Shown here: piece by piece, positions 9,401 through 16,461 of the stretch
Numbering within the stretch: the stretch's first letter is position 1
How the letters are laid out: the number at the start of each line of letters is the position of its first letter
Translations under genes and position numbers: made by a program
The notes under the pieces: model-generated
Databases searched by the model: none
What the model was told of the DNA's origin: nothing
What the model saw: only the letters and a program-made list of their open reading frames with translations
Origin: Microbacterium esteraromaticum
GTDB lineage: Bacteria; Actinomycetota; Actinomycetes; Actinomycetales; Microbacteriaceae
DNA length: 64,000 nucleotides
Assembly: GCF_014084045.1 (NCBI RefSeq)
Contig: NZ_CP043732.1
Coordinates: 2,356,001 to 2,420,000 of the forward strand
Direction: 5' to 3'

Positions 9401-9942
9401 TCGTCGGAGCGGCATCGACAGTCGAGAGCGGGCTCTGGGAGCTCGACGAAGAGATGTCCGAGGCGGCGGACGCCTCGCACGCGGACAGCGACGACGAGCG
9501 CGCTCTCGCGGAGCTGCGTGCGGTGTTCGAGCGCAGCGAGTGGGCGCAGCTGCAGCCGATCGCGGTCGAGATCGAGATCGACTTCGCCTTCGGCTACGAG
9601 GCGCGCGGCGACGAAGTGCGCGGCGGCGGGGCGAGTGCTGACGACGGGCACATCGTCATCTGCAAGCTCGACGCGGTCTATCGACGGGAAGACCGCGGCG
9701 GGCGCATCGAGATCGTCGACTGGAAGACCGGCCGCGCCCCGCGAACGGCGGCCGAGCGCGACGAGCGGATGCTGCAGCTGGCCCTCTACCGGCTCGCCTA
9801 CCACCGTCGGTTCGGCGTGCCGCTCGAGGACATCGATGTGGCGCTGTTCTACGTCGCCGACGATCTCGTCATCCGCGGCGACCGCGTCTACTCGGAGTCT
9901 GAGCTCGTCCAGCGCTGGAGGGCGGCGCGCGCAGCGCGCTGA
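6433..9942 (+). CDS. adnB: AdnB-like subunit: UvrD/RecB-type helicase with C-terminal nuclease
   Basis: Second AdnAB subunit, 1169 aa from the GTG at 6433, which overlaps the adnA stop (GTGA). Motor motifs are intact: AGAGSGKT (47-54), TFTRKAAGEL, LLDEYQDTS, VGDPHQSIYGWRGA, LLTIHGSKGLEW and RRLAYVAFTRAR. The RecB-like nuclease is at the C-terminus with VDWKTG (D1096, K1098) and Q1115/Y1119 of the QxxxY motif. AdnB is the lead motor in the characterised mycobacterial enzyme. An in-frame ATG at 6439 is an alternative start. The last 55 bases overlap the opposing pseudokinase gene. Confidence 0.88.
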   Translation: MTMLDSTAVSAATISAETIALALGLPVPTQAQQRVIEAPPTPALVVAGAGSGKTETMSARVVWLVANGRVRPDEVLGLTFTRKAAGELAERIGIRLEMIDQFSRRGLLPHLAELVADDALRRIHVAAQGGQRDAVRVQVLDELAERFGTGWDPRTPRSAEDLLIRPKVSTYNAFADSIVREHAARIGRDPEAAMLSQSASWLIARAVVLRADIPELEEIDRSLGGVIDAVQKLAAEVLDHRVDLDAVERIAAEQADAFEPYRTNRDVDTAAINLRSIPVLTRLVRDYMAEKQRRGVLDFADQVGGAFDIVENAPDVRGDLREQHRVVLLDEYQDTSVIQTRFLAALFRDSAVMAVGDPHQSIYGWRGASADNLYAFSRAFAHDAPATTYSLMTSWRNDTRILDVANRVLEPLARPGLDMPALDPRPGAGQGRVEVVFAHTVDDEAQQVAEWFAVRRREHDEAGSDRAHTGAILFRSKRHMQTFAAALARNGIPHRILGLGGLLSTPEVVDVVSMLRVIHDPTAGSALIRLLVGPRFAIGVADMAALYDLAAALAGRDADLAPLADEVQQRLRSSRGADEAVSIVDAVDFLRTAPDGYRLLSAISPEGRRRLRAAGEILERLRRSAGLPIPELIRLIELELRLDIELAANESRGPARIASTQLRAFADEVRAFLSADDRGTIGSLLAWLDKAESTDELMPRPEPPEPGVVQLLTIHGSKGLEWDAVAVVRLVDGELPGRPQDTSGWFGFGVVPFALRGDRGALPVFRWDPKAEMDAAGDVPAKRHKAALDALAAGVTKAFPHGGALRRFKNEYRDYQQQEERRLAYVAFTRARRDLLLSGAHWAGQVKPRQASPYLRDAIEVLGLDPIADVDPDENPYEGAGMTRSWPMDALGDRRARVTVAEHEARAALALPDPPEPTAQLQRLLVERAERQQGVIGDAPTRVPASRFKDWVTDYRGTLRDLGRPMPERPYTQTRIGTLFHAWVEHRSGLVGAASTVESGLWELDEEMSEAADASHADSDDERALAELRAVFERSEWAQLQPIAVEIEIDFAFGYEARGDEVRGGGASADDGHIVICKLDAVYRREDRGGRIEIVDWKTGRAPRTAAERDERMLQLALYRLAYHRRFGVPLEDIDVALFYVADDLVIRGDRVYSESELVQRWRAARAAR

Positions 9943-11297
9943 GCCTCATCGGCGGAGTCCAGGTCGCTCGGCGCCGAGTCGTCCGCTCCGCGCTCCGGGC
10001 GGCTCCCGGATGGGGCATCGGCTTCGGTCTGAGATGCGCTGTCGTGCCCAGAGCCGCGCACGCCGCTGATCTCCGTGAGGTCCTGCGTCGGCTCGTCCCA
10101 CGATCCGTGCGCCGGATCTGCCGCGTCATCGGCGTGATCTGCGCCGTCGTCTGCGGAGGTCGCCTCATCCGGCGATGCCTCGCCCGCGGAGGACCGGTCG
10201 TCAGAGACCTGATCCTCGTCGGCGTCGTCCGCGTCGCCCTGCCAGAGATCCTCCGGGCGGTACGCATCTGTCTGCATGGACGTGTCGATCTCGGTCGCGG
10301 CCGTGTCGGGCACGCGGTCCAGCACATCGAGCGCGGAGTCCACCCCTCCGGTGTAGGCCGTCATCACTCGCAGGTCGTCGCTGCGCAGACCGGCGCTGAG
10401 AGACTCGAGGAGCGCTGCCGCATCGTCGACGATGTCAGGTCGCCGCAGGTCGTCGCCGTGCACGAGCCAGCGAGCGAATTCGAGTTCGGCGTGCAGCCGC
10501 GCCCGAACCTGCAGGGCATCGTCGGCGGCACGCTGCGATGCGGCGACGTACGCGGCGAGAACGTCGGACGCCGCATCGGGGGCGCTCGAGAGCCAGCCGA
10601 GGTCTTCAGCAGGGTCGCCGACGGTGAGGCCGCGCCACCCCAGCACGGCGACCACCTGCGGGCCGTCCTGCGGGTCGTCCTCGAACAGGAACGAGAGCGC
10701 CTGAATGCCGCCGAGCGTCACCGCGCTCTCGAAGCGCCACAGGTCGTCGTCGGCCACAGCATCGCGCCACCGGGCGCTGAGCCGTGCCGGCACGCGACCG
10801 GTCGCCGATGCGCGATCGACGAGCTGCCCGGTCTCGGCGCGCACCGAGGCCGCGTCACGGACGCTCAGACCGGCCGAGCGCACCACCGACGGCGGCAAGG
10901 AGTGCACGGCGGCGATGGCCTCGCCGATCGACGGGGCGGCGCCTCGCCCGGCGGGGATGTGCCCGGCCTCGATCTGGAACCCGGGCATGAGGTCGGTCAC
11001 GAGTGCCCTGGCCTCTCCGACACGCGTCTCACCCAACGCGGTGGGGGCGCGGAAGGTCAGCATCTCCCTGGCACCGGGGGTGAGCGCGCGCAGCGCGAGC
11101 GCCTCCTCCGCCAGCTCGATCGCCGCCGCGTCATCGGCGGCGACCCGGATGACCAGCTCGCTGCCGTCGGCGAGAGTCGCGACGGCCGAGTCGAACCTCC
11201 CGTCACCGTCCGAGGTCAGAGCGCGGGCGCCCGTGACCTCCGCCCCGGGCACAGCGGCCGTGACCGCCGCCACTAGAGTGAAAGGAGAGCGTGCCAT
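9888..11297 (-). CDS. Aminoglycoside-phosphotransferase-fold protein, apparently a pseudokinase, with acidic tail
   Basis: 469 aa from ATG 11297. Residues about 1-300 resemble the APH/phosphotransferase family, best seen in the Brenner-type segment VLGWRGLTVGDPAEDLGW. In active members the first Asp of a D-W pair binds Mg; here it is Gly (LGW). The expected HGDxxxxN catalytic loop upstream reads GGIQALSFLFEDD instead. Catalysis is therefore doubtful. The last 150 residues are disordered and rich in Asp, Ala and Ser. A phosphotransferase at this place between adnB and nudC occurs in related genomes. It converges on adnB with a 55-base overlap and has a -10-like element 7 bases before its ATG. 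Confidence 0.78.
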   Translation of the reverse strand: MARSPFTLVAAVTAAVPGAEVTGARALTSDGDGRFDSAVATLADGSELVIRVAADDAAAIELAEEALALRALTPGAREMLTFRAPTALGETRVGEARALVTDLMPGFQIEAGHIPAGRGAAPSIGEAIAAVHSLPPSVVRSAGLSVRDAASVRAETGQLVDRASATGRVPARLSARWRDAVADDDLWRFESAVTLGGIQALSFLFEDDPQDGPQVVAVLGWRGLTVGDPAEDLGWLSSAPDAASDVLAAYVAASQRAADDALQVRARLHAELEFARWLVHGDDLRRPDIVDDAAALLESLSAGLRSDDLRVMTAYTGGVDSALDVLDRVPDTAATEIDTSMQTDAYRPEDLWQGDADDADEDQVSDDRSSAGEASPDEATSADDGADHADDAADPAHGSWDEPTQDLTEISGVRGSGHDSASQTEADAPSGSRPERGADDSAPSDLDSADEAQRAARAALQRWTSSDSE

Positions 11298-11304
11298 GCT
11301 CCCC

Positions 11305-11310
11305 AGCGTA
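11305..11310 (-). promoter_or_regulatory. -10-like TACGCT before the pseudokinase gene
   Basis: Reads TACGCT on the minus strand, 7 bases (GGGGAGC) before the ATG at 11297. Either leaderless, or read with the GGGGAG as an unusually close ribosome site. Confidence 0.4.
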
Positions 11311-11399
11311 GGTCTGCCCCCGCGCAGTTGGCGTCCACGCCACGCCCGTGCCGCGGCATACGTCGCGCGCCGGGAGCCGGCACGAGAGCAGGAGGACGC

Positions 11400-12350
11400 A
11401 TGAGCACCGGGTCCGACATCCTCGACCGGGCCGCTGAGCTGCGCACCGAGCCCGGCGTCGTCGAGCGGCTGCGCGCCGCCGCCGGCACGAGGGTCGTCGT
11501 CGTCCGCGATCGCCGGCTGCGGGTCGCCGACCGTGCGGTCGTTCGGGTCGACGCCGGAGAGGTCGGCGACGCCGACTGGGCTCTGCTGGGGCGGGATGCC
11601 GATGGCGCGGCGCTGCTGCTGGCATCCGTCGCGCCGGAGACCGGGAGCGTCGACGCCGCGCCGGAGGAGACCTGGCTGGGGCTGCGCGAGGTCGGCGGGC
11701 TGCTCGAGCCGTTCGAGGCCGAGATCTTCGTGACCGCGGTCGCGGTCGCCGCCTGGCTCGTCGACGTGCGTCACTGCAGCCGCTGCGGCAGCCGGCTCGA
11801 ACTGCGCAGCGCGGGGTGGTCGCGGCACTGCGGCACCTGCAACTCCGAGCATTTCCCTCGTACCGACCCCGCCGTCATCGTGGCCGTGGAGAGCCCGGAT
11901 GGAGAGCGACTGCTGCTCGGCGCGAACGCGGCCTGGCGCGGCACGATGTACTCGTGCTTCGCGGGGTTCGTGGAGGCGGGGGAGTCGATGGAGGCGACCG
12001 TGCACCGCGAGCTGGCCGAAGAGGCGGGGGTGCGTCTGAGCGAGCTCCGCTACGTCTCATCGCAGCCATGGCCGTATCCGCGATCGCTGATGGTCGGCTT
12101 CCGCGCCGTCGCCGTCGACGAGGACGTCGAGGCGGACGGCGAGGAGATCATCGACGTGCGCTGGCTCACGCGCGATGAGATCGGGCAGGCGCTCGCAGGC
12201 GACGGCCCCGTAGGACTCCCGAGTCGCTCGTCGATCGCACGGCGACTCATCGAGGACTGGTACGGCGAGGGCCGGCCGGAACGCCGCCGGCTGATCGAGC
12301 GGAGTGAGCGCGGCACTGAGCGGGCGCAGCAGGGCGAAGGATCGAAGTGA
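11400..12350 (+). CDS. nudC: NAD+ diphosphatase (Nudix, zinc-ribbon)
   Basis: Hydrolyses NAD(H) to NMN(H) and AMP; characterised homologues also remove NAD caps from RNA. 316 aa. The zinc ribbon is C126-x2-C129 and C144-x2-C147. The Nudix box spans residues 189-211 (GFVEAGE, then REL and EEAG). The family signature SQPWPYP is at about 221-227. ATG 11400 is preceded by AGGAGG 4 bases upstream. The end overlaps uvrD2 by four bases. The start region diverges from the pseudokinase gene. Confidence 0.93.
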   Translation: MSTGSDILDRAAELRTEPGVVERLRAAAGTRVVVVRDRRLRVADRAVVRVDAGEVGDADWALLGRDADGAALLLASVAPETGSVDAAPEETWLGLREVGGLLEPFEAEIFVTAVAVAAWLVDVRHCSRCGSRLELRSAGWSRHCGTCNSEHFPRTDPAVIVAVESPDGERLLLGANAAWRGTMYSCFAGFVEAGESMEATVHRELAEEAGVRLSELRYVSSQPWPYPRSLMVGFRAVAVDEDVEADGEEIIDVRWLTRDEIGQALAGDGPVGLPSRSSIARRLIEDWYGEGRPERRRLIERSERGTERAQQGEGSK

Positions 12351-14071
12351 GCGCCCTGGATGCCCTCGACGAGCGTCAGCGGGAGGCCGCCTCGGTGCTG
12401 CGCGGCCCCGTCGCCGTGCTTGCCGGTGCCGGCACGGGCAAGACGCGCGTCATCACGCACCGCATCGCGCACGGCGTCGACACCGGGGCGTATTCGCCCC
12501 AGCGCGTGATGGCGGTCACCTTCACCGCCAAGGCCGCAGGCGAGCTGCGCGGGCGACTGCGCGCCCTGGGCGTCGGGGGCGTCGCGGCGCGCACCTTCCA
12601 TGCCGCGGCTCTCAAGCAGCTCAACTTCTTCTGGCCGACCGTCGCGGGCGACTCGGCACCGTCGCTCATCGACAACAAGGTGCGGATGCTCGGGCAGGCG
12701 GCCGATGCGATGCGCCTGCGGCCGAGCACGGCCACCTTGCGCGACATCGCCGCCGAGATCGAATGGCGCAAGGTCTCGATGCTCTCGATCGAGCAGTACG
12801 CGGAGCTGGAGCGGCCGATCAGCGGCATCCGCCCCGAGCAGCTGATCGAGCTGCAGAGCGCATACGAGGCGCTGAAGGACGAGCGTCGTCAGCTCGACTT
12901 CGAGGACGTGCTGCTGGCCTGCGCCGGCATGCTCGAGGCCGAGAGCAGGGTCGCCGCGGCCGTGCACGAGCAGTACCGCCATTTCACGGTCGACGAGTTC
13001 CAGGACGTCTCGCCGCTGCAGAACCGCCTCCTCGAGCTGTGGCTCGGAGACCGTCGCGACATCTGCGTGGTCGGCGACGCCAGCCAGACGATCTACTCGT
13101 TCGCCGGTGCGCAGCAGCGATACCTGCTCGAGTTCGAGCGGCGATTCAGCGACGCGACCGTCGTGCGGCTCGAGACGAACTATCGCTCCAAAGCGCCGAT
13201 CCTGACAGCGGCGAACGCGCTCATGCGCGGACGTCCCGGCGCTCTCGCGCTGGCTCCCGCTGAGGCACCGGTCGGCGACGACGAGCCCCCGACGGTCACC
13301 GCGTACGACAGCGAGACCGACGAGGCCGCAGGCATCGCGGACGCGATCGTCCGCCGAATCGCCTCGGGCGCCGCACCCTCCGACATCGCTGTGCTCTATC
13401 GTGCGCATGCGCAGTCCGCGGTGCTGCAGCAGGCGCTCGCCGCGCGGGGGATCGCGACGAGCGTGCTCGGCGGCACGCGCTTCTTCGACATGCCCGAGGT
13501 GCGCCAGGCCGTTCTCGCGCTGCGTGGCGCGGCGGTCGCCCCGACGGATGCCGGGTTCCTTCCCACGGTGCGCGACGTGCTGCGCGGTCTCGGCCTCACC
13601 GACGAGCCGCCGCAGGCGGGAGGCGCGCAGCGCGACGGGTGGGAGGCGCGACGAGCCATCCTGCGCCTCGCCGAGGAGGCGCCCACCGGGACGACGCTGC
13701 GTGTGTTCGCCGACGAGCTGATGGCGCGGGCCAAGGACCAGCACGAGCCGACGCTGCAGACGGTCACGCTCTCGACGCTGCACGCTGCGAAAGGCCTCGA
13801 ATGGCCGCACGTGCTGCTCGCCGGATGGGCGGAGGGATCACTGCCCATCTCGTACGCGACGTCGTTCGAGAACATCGACGAGGAGCGCCGCCTTGCCTAT
13901 GTCGGCATCACGCGCGCCGCGCGAACGCTTGCGGTGTCGTGGGCGCGCTCAGCCGGACGAGGGGAGCGGTCTGCGTCGCGCTTCCTCGCGGAGATCGGGA
14001 CGACAGCTCGAGGCACCGGCATTCTGCGTGATGTCGCACCGAGCGCCAGGCGTGCCGCCCGTCAGGGCTGA
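12347..14071 (+). CDS. uvrD2: ATP-dependent DNA helicase, UvrD2-type, without HRDC domain
   Basis: Superfamily 1A 3'-5' DNA helicase, 574 aa from the GTG at 12347 that overlaps nudC. Motifs: AGAGTGKT (26-33), FTAKAAGELRGRL, FTVDEFQDVS, VVGDASQTIYSFAG, LETNYRSKAPIL, LSTLHAAKGLEW and RRLAYVGITRA. Mycobacterial UvrD2 is about 700 aa and carries a tetracysteine segment and a C-terminal HRDC domain. Both are absent; the protein ends about 45 residues after the last helicase motif. The final 164 bases overlap the opposing E1-like gene. Confidence 0.9.
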   Translation: MSALDALDERQREAASVLRGPVAVLAGAGTGKTRVITHRIAHGVDTGAYSPQRVMAVTFTAKAAGELRGRLRALGVGGVAARTFHAAALKQLNFFWPTVAGDSAPSLIDNKVRMLGQAADAMRLRPSTATLRDIAAEIEWRKVSMLSIEQYAELERPISGIRPEQLIELQSAYEALKDERRQLDFEDVLLACAGMLEAESRVAAAVHEQYRHFTVDEFQDVSPLQNRLLELWLGDRRDICVVGDASQTIYSFAGAQQRYLLEFERRFSDATVVRLETNYRSKAPILTAANALMRGRPGALALAPAEAPVGDDEPPTVTAYDSETDEAAGIADAIVRRIASGAAPSDIAVLYRAHAQSAVLQQALAARGIATSVLGGTRFFDMPEVRQAVLALRGAAVAPTDAGFLPTVRDVLRGLGLTDEPPQAGGAQRDGWEARRAILRLAEEAPTGTTLRVFADELMARAKDQHEPTLQTVTLSTLHAAKGLEWPHVLLAGWAEGSLPISYATSFENIDEERRLAYVGITRAARTLAVSWARSAGRGERSASRFLAEIGTTARGTGILRDVAPSARRAARQG

Positions 14072-14774
14072 CCCGCACCATCAGTCCGGCCGCGGGCGTC
14101 GGTGTGCGCAGGATGCGCGCGGCGAGCGACGCCGCGCGCGCGATGCGGGCCGAGGTGACGGTGGCCTCGATGCCGACGAGCTGCGCGTGCAGGCGCGGCC
14201 AGGCCGCGTCACGATCTCGTTCATGCGCGTCCCGGCATGACAGGCACGGGGTGCGGCCTGGCACGACCAGCGGACCCGCGACCGTCGCATCATGTTCGAA
14301 GCCGATCGGCAGGTGCGGCACGTCGTCACGCAGGAACGGCGCGAGCTGCAGAGCGGCGACGGCCCCGCCGACCATCACCACGGCGACTGCCCCGGGGGAG
14401 CGCGGATCCGCCTCCTCCAGCCCTTCATCGAGGAGGGACTGGCGCAGCCGCTCCTGGCCGCGACCGTCGACGAGGTTGATGCCGTCGACCCAGAACGGGG
14501 GAGCGGGCAGCGCGTCGTCGACAAGCAGCGGACGCAGTGCCGTCAGCAGCCGCCGAGCCTCCTGGCGCGGCGCGCCGACGCCGTGCGCGACGACGTCGAA
14601 GGCGCTGAGGCGGATGCCCGAGCTCAGCCGACTCAGCAGCCGCTCGACCCACGGGCCGACGATCTCGAGGCGCACCACCCCCTCGAGCCCGAACTGCACC
14701 GTGCTCTCGTCACGCCACAGCAGGGGATAGCGCGGATCGAGACGCGTCACGGTCGTCGGCGTCATCGGGCTCAT
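13908..14774 (-). CDS. E1-like/ThiF-related zinc protein (TOMM leader-binding-like)
   Basis: 288 aa. Resembles the cyclodehydratase-type E1-like proteins often annotated as TOMM precursor leader-peptide-binding proteins. Visible parts are an N-terminal winged-helix-like region (about 1-95), a central Rossmann-like stretch (VAVVMVGGAVAALQLAPFL) and a four-cysteine zinc site, C177-x2-C180 and C252-x-C254. No ATP-binding GxGxxG or adenylation cysteine is evident, so enzymatic activity is doubtful. No precursor peptide or YcaO gene lies nearby. A homologue at this position beside uvrD2 and the Zincin_2 gene is conserved in actinobacteria. The 3' part, including the C252/C254 codons, overlaps uvrD2. 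It has a -10-like CACAAT 6 bases before the ATG. Confidence 0.72.
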   Translation of the reverse strand: MSPMTPTTVTRLDPRYPLLWRDESTVQFGLEGVVRLEIVGPWVERLLSRLSSGIRLSAFDVVAHGVGAPRQEARRLLTALRPLLVDDALPAPPFWVDGINLVDGRGQERLRQSLLDEGLEEADPRSPGAVAVVMVGGAVAALQLAPFLRDDVPHLPIGFEHDATVAGPLVVPGRTPCLSCRDAHERDRDAAWPRLHAQLVGIEATVTSARIARAASLAARILRTPTPAAGLMVRVSPDGRHAWRSVRHHAECRCLELSSRSPRGSATQTAPLVRLSAPTTPQAFARRA

Positions 14775-14780
14775 GACCCG

Positions 14781-14786
14781 ATTGTG
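14781..14786 (-). promoter_or_regulatory. -10-like CACAAT, leaderless start of the E1-like gene
   Basis: Reads CACAAT on the minus strand, 6 bases before the ATG at 14774. A GACCC arm upstream and a GGGTC arm touching the ATG flank it. Confidence 0.5.
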
Positions 14787-14909
14787 TCTCGCAGGGTCTC
14801 TGCTCAGTGCCGTCAGCGGCGATCTGTGGACGGATCCGCGATAATCGGCCGCTGTGCAGAACCAGTCCGTGCTCCGCTGCCGGCTCCGGTTCCAGGACGG
14901 GACCGGCGC

Positions 14910-16343
14910 TCAGACGGGGCGGTCGCCTTCCGGGCGGTCGCCCTCCGGACGGTCGCCCTCCGGACGGTCGCCTTCGTCGGGCGCGGTGTCGTCGCGGTCG
15001 CCGTGAGCGGGAGCATCGCCCTGGCCGAACACCTCTCCGTCCAGGAGGCGGGCCAGCGCCTCGTCGAACTCGTCGGCCTCCGGAGCCTCACCCCGCTGCA
15101 GCGCCTCCAGCCGCGCGATGAGCGCGGACGGGTCGTCGATGTCCGAGGCCAGCGGCATGAGGTCGGGGTAGTCCCACAGCGCGTCGCGCGCCGCGATCCC
15201 CACGGCATCCGTCACCGCACGCCACATCGCCGATGCCTCGCGCAGGCGACGCGGGCGCAGCTTGAGGCCGACCAGCGCGCCGAGGGCGTCCTCCGCGGGG
15301 CCGCCGACGGCACGTCGGCGTCGCGCCGCCTCGGCCAGCCGTCCGCCGTCCGGCAGGCGCGACGTGGCCTCCTCGGTGACCACGTCGACCCATCCGTCGA
15401 TCGTCGCGATGAGGTTCTCGAGCCTGGCCAGCGCCTCGCGCTGGGTCTCGGTCTGAGCCGGGAGCAGGGCGCCGCCCTCGATCGCCGCACGCAGCTCCTC
15501 GGGGTCGGTGGGGTCGAGGCGGGATGCCAGTCCTTCGAGCGCCTCGATGTCGACGGTCACGCCGCGGGCGAAGTCGGTGATCTGCGACAGTACGTGCAGG
15601 TGCAGCCACTTCGCGTGGCGGTACAGCCGGGCGTAGGCGAGCTCGCGCACCGCGAGGTACAGCGTGATCTGGTCTTCGGGGATCTCGAGGCCCTCTCCGA
15701 AGTCGGCGATGTTCTGCGGGATGACCGCGGCGGTGCCGGCGGGGAGCACGGGGATGCCGACGTCTCCGCCGGAGACCACCTCGAGCGAGAGCCGGCCCAG
15801 CACCTGCCCGAACTGGGCGGCGAACAGCGAGCCGCCGAGTCCCCGCATCAGCTGACCGGCGCCCTGCACCATGCTCTGCATCTCAGGCGGGACCTGCGTC
15901 TCGAGCGCGTCGGTGAGGGCGTCCGCGATCGAGGTCGAGACCGGGTCGGCGATCTCCTTCCAGACCGGCAGGGTCTTCTCGACCCATTCGCCGCGGGTCA
16001 TCGCCTGCGGCGCGCCGGCGAGCTCGGAGATCGTGGTGGCCTCACCCAGCCACAGGTCGGCCAGCCCGAAGGCGTCGGCGAGCGATGCGCGCGAGCCGTC
16101 GGCGATGCCGAGGCCGTCGCGATTGGCGATGTGCAGGGCCTGCTGTCTTGCGCTCTGCCACGGGTCGCCACCGAACATCCCCTGCAGCTGAGACATGAAT
16201 CCCGACATCTGGGCGGGGTCGATCGGCATCCCGCCCATGCCCGAGAGTGCGTCGCGCAGCGCTTCGGGGTCGACCTGCCCACCAGACATCATGCGCCGGA
16301 GCATCTCCTCGAAGTCGGACGGATCCCGATCGTCATCTGTCAT
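14910..16343 (-). CDS. Zincin_2 family (putative zinc-dependent metalloprotease)
   Basis: 477 aa from ATG 16343, which has GAGAGGG 9 bases upstream. It matches the actinobacterial Zincin_2/TIGR03624 family related to F420-biosynthesis-associated proteins. A Met/Gly-rich N-terminus (MRRMMSGGQ, MGGMPIDPAQM) precedes the core. The segment normally carrying a metal-site His (REAAH-type) reads RELAY here (R233 to Y237), so metal binding at this point is uncertain. The C-terminus carries four GDRPE-like repeats. It diverges from the PDZ-Lon protease gene, a conserved pairing. Confidence 0.82.
   Translation of the reverse strand: MTDDDRDPSDFEEMLRRMMSGGQVDPEALRDALSGMGGMPIDPAQMSGFMSQLQGMFGGDPWQSARQQALHIANRDGLGIADGSRASLADAFGLADLWLGEATTISELAGAPQAMTRGEWVEKTLPVWKEIADPVSTSIADALTDALETQVPPEMQSMVQGAGQLMRGLGGSLFAAQFGQVLGRLSLEVVSGGDVGIPVLPAGTAAVIPQNIADFGEGLEIPEDQITLYLAVRELAYARLYRHAKWLHLHVLSQITDFARGVTVDIEALEGLASRLDPTDPEELRAAIEGGALLPAQTETQREALARLENLIATIDGWVDVVTEEATSRLPDGGRLAEAARRRRAVGGPAEDALGALVGLKLRPRRLREASAMWRAVTDAVGIAARDALWDYPDLMPLASDIDDPSALIARLEALQRGEAPEADEFDEALARLLDGEVFGQGDAPAHGDRDDTAPDEGDRPEGDRPEGDRPEGDRPV
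14921..14980 (-). repeat. Four tandem 15-base units in the 3' end of the Zincin_2 gene
   Basis: Units 14921-14935, 14936-14950, 14951-14965 and 14966-14980. The middle two are identical, the outer ones vary by one to a few bases. They encode GDRPE-type pentapeptides, so copy-number change would keep the reading frame. Confidence 0.85.
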
Positions 16344-16461
16344 GCGAATAGCCCTCTCAGCATGCCCGTAGCGTGTGCGCTCTACGCTAGTCACACGATC
16401 CTGTGCTCGTACCCGATGCGCGCGGATCCCTGTACGCCGCTCGCGAACGCCCGGAGGTTCC

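Noticed and set aside
14072..14909. whiB7 gene expected beside uvrD2 by analogy with mycobacteria
   Set aside because: No small four-cysteine WhiB-type frame is present on either strand here.
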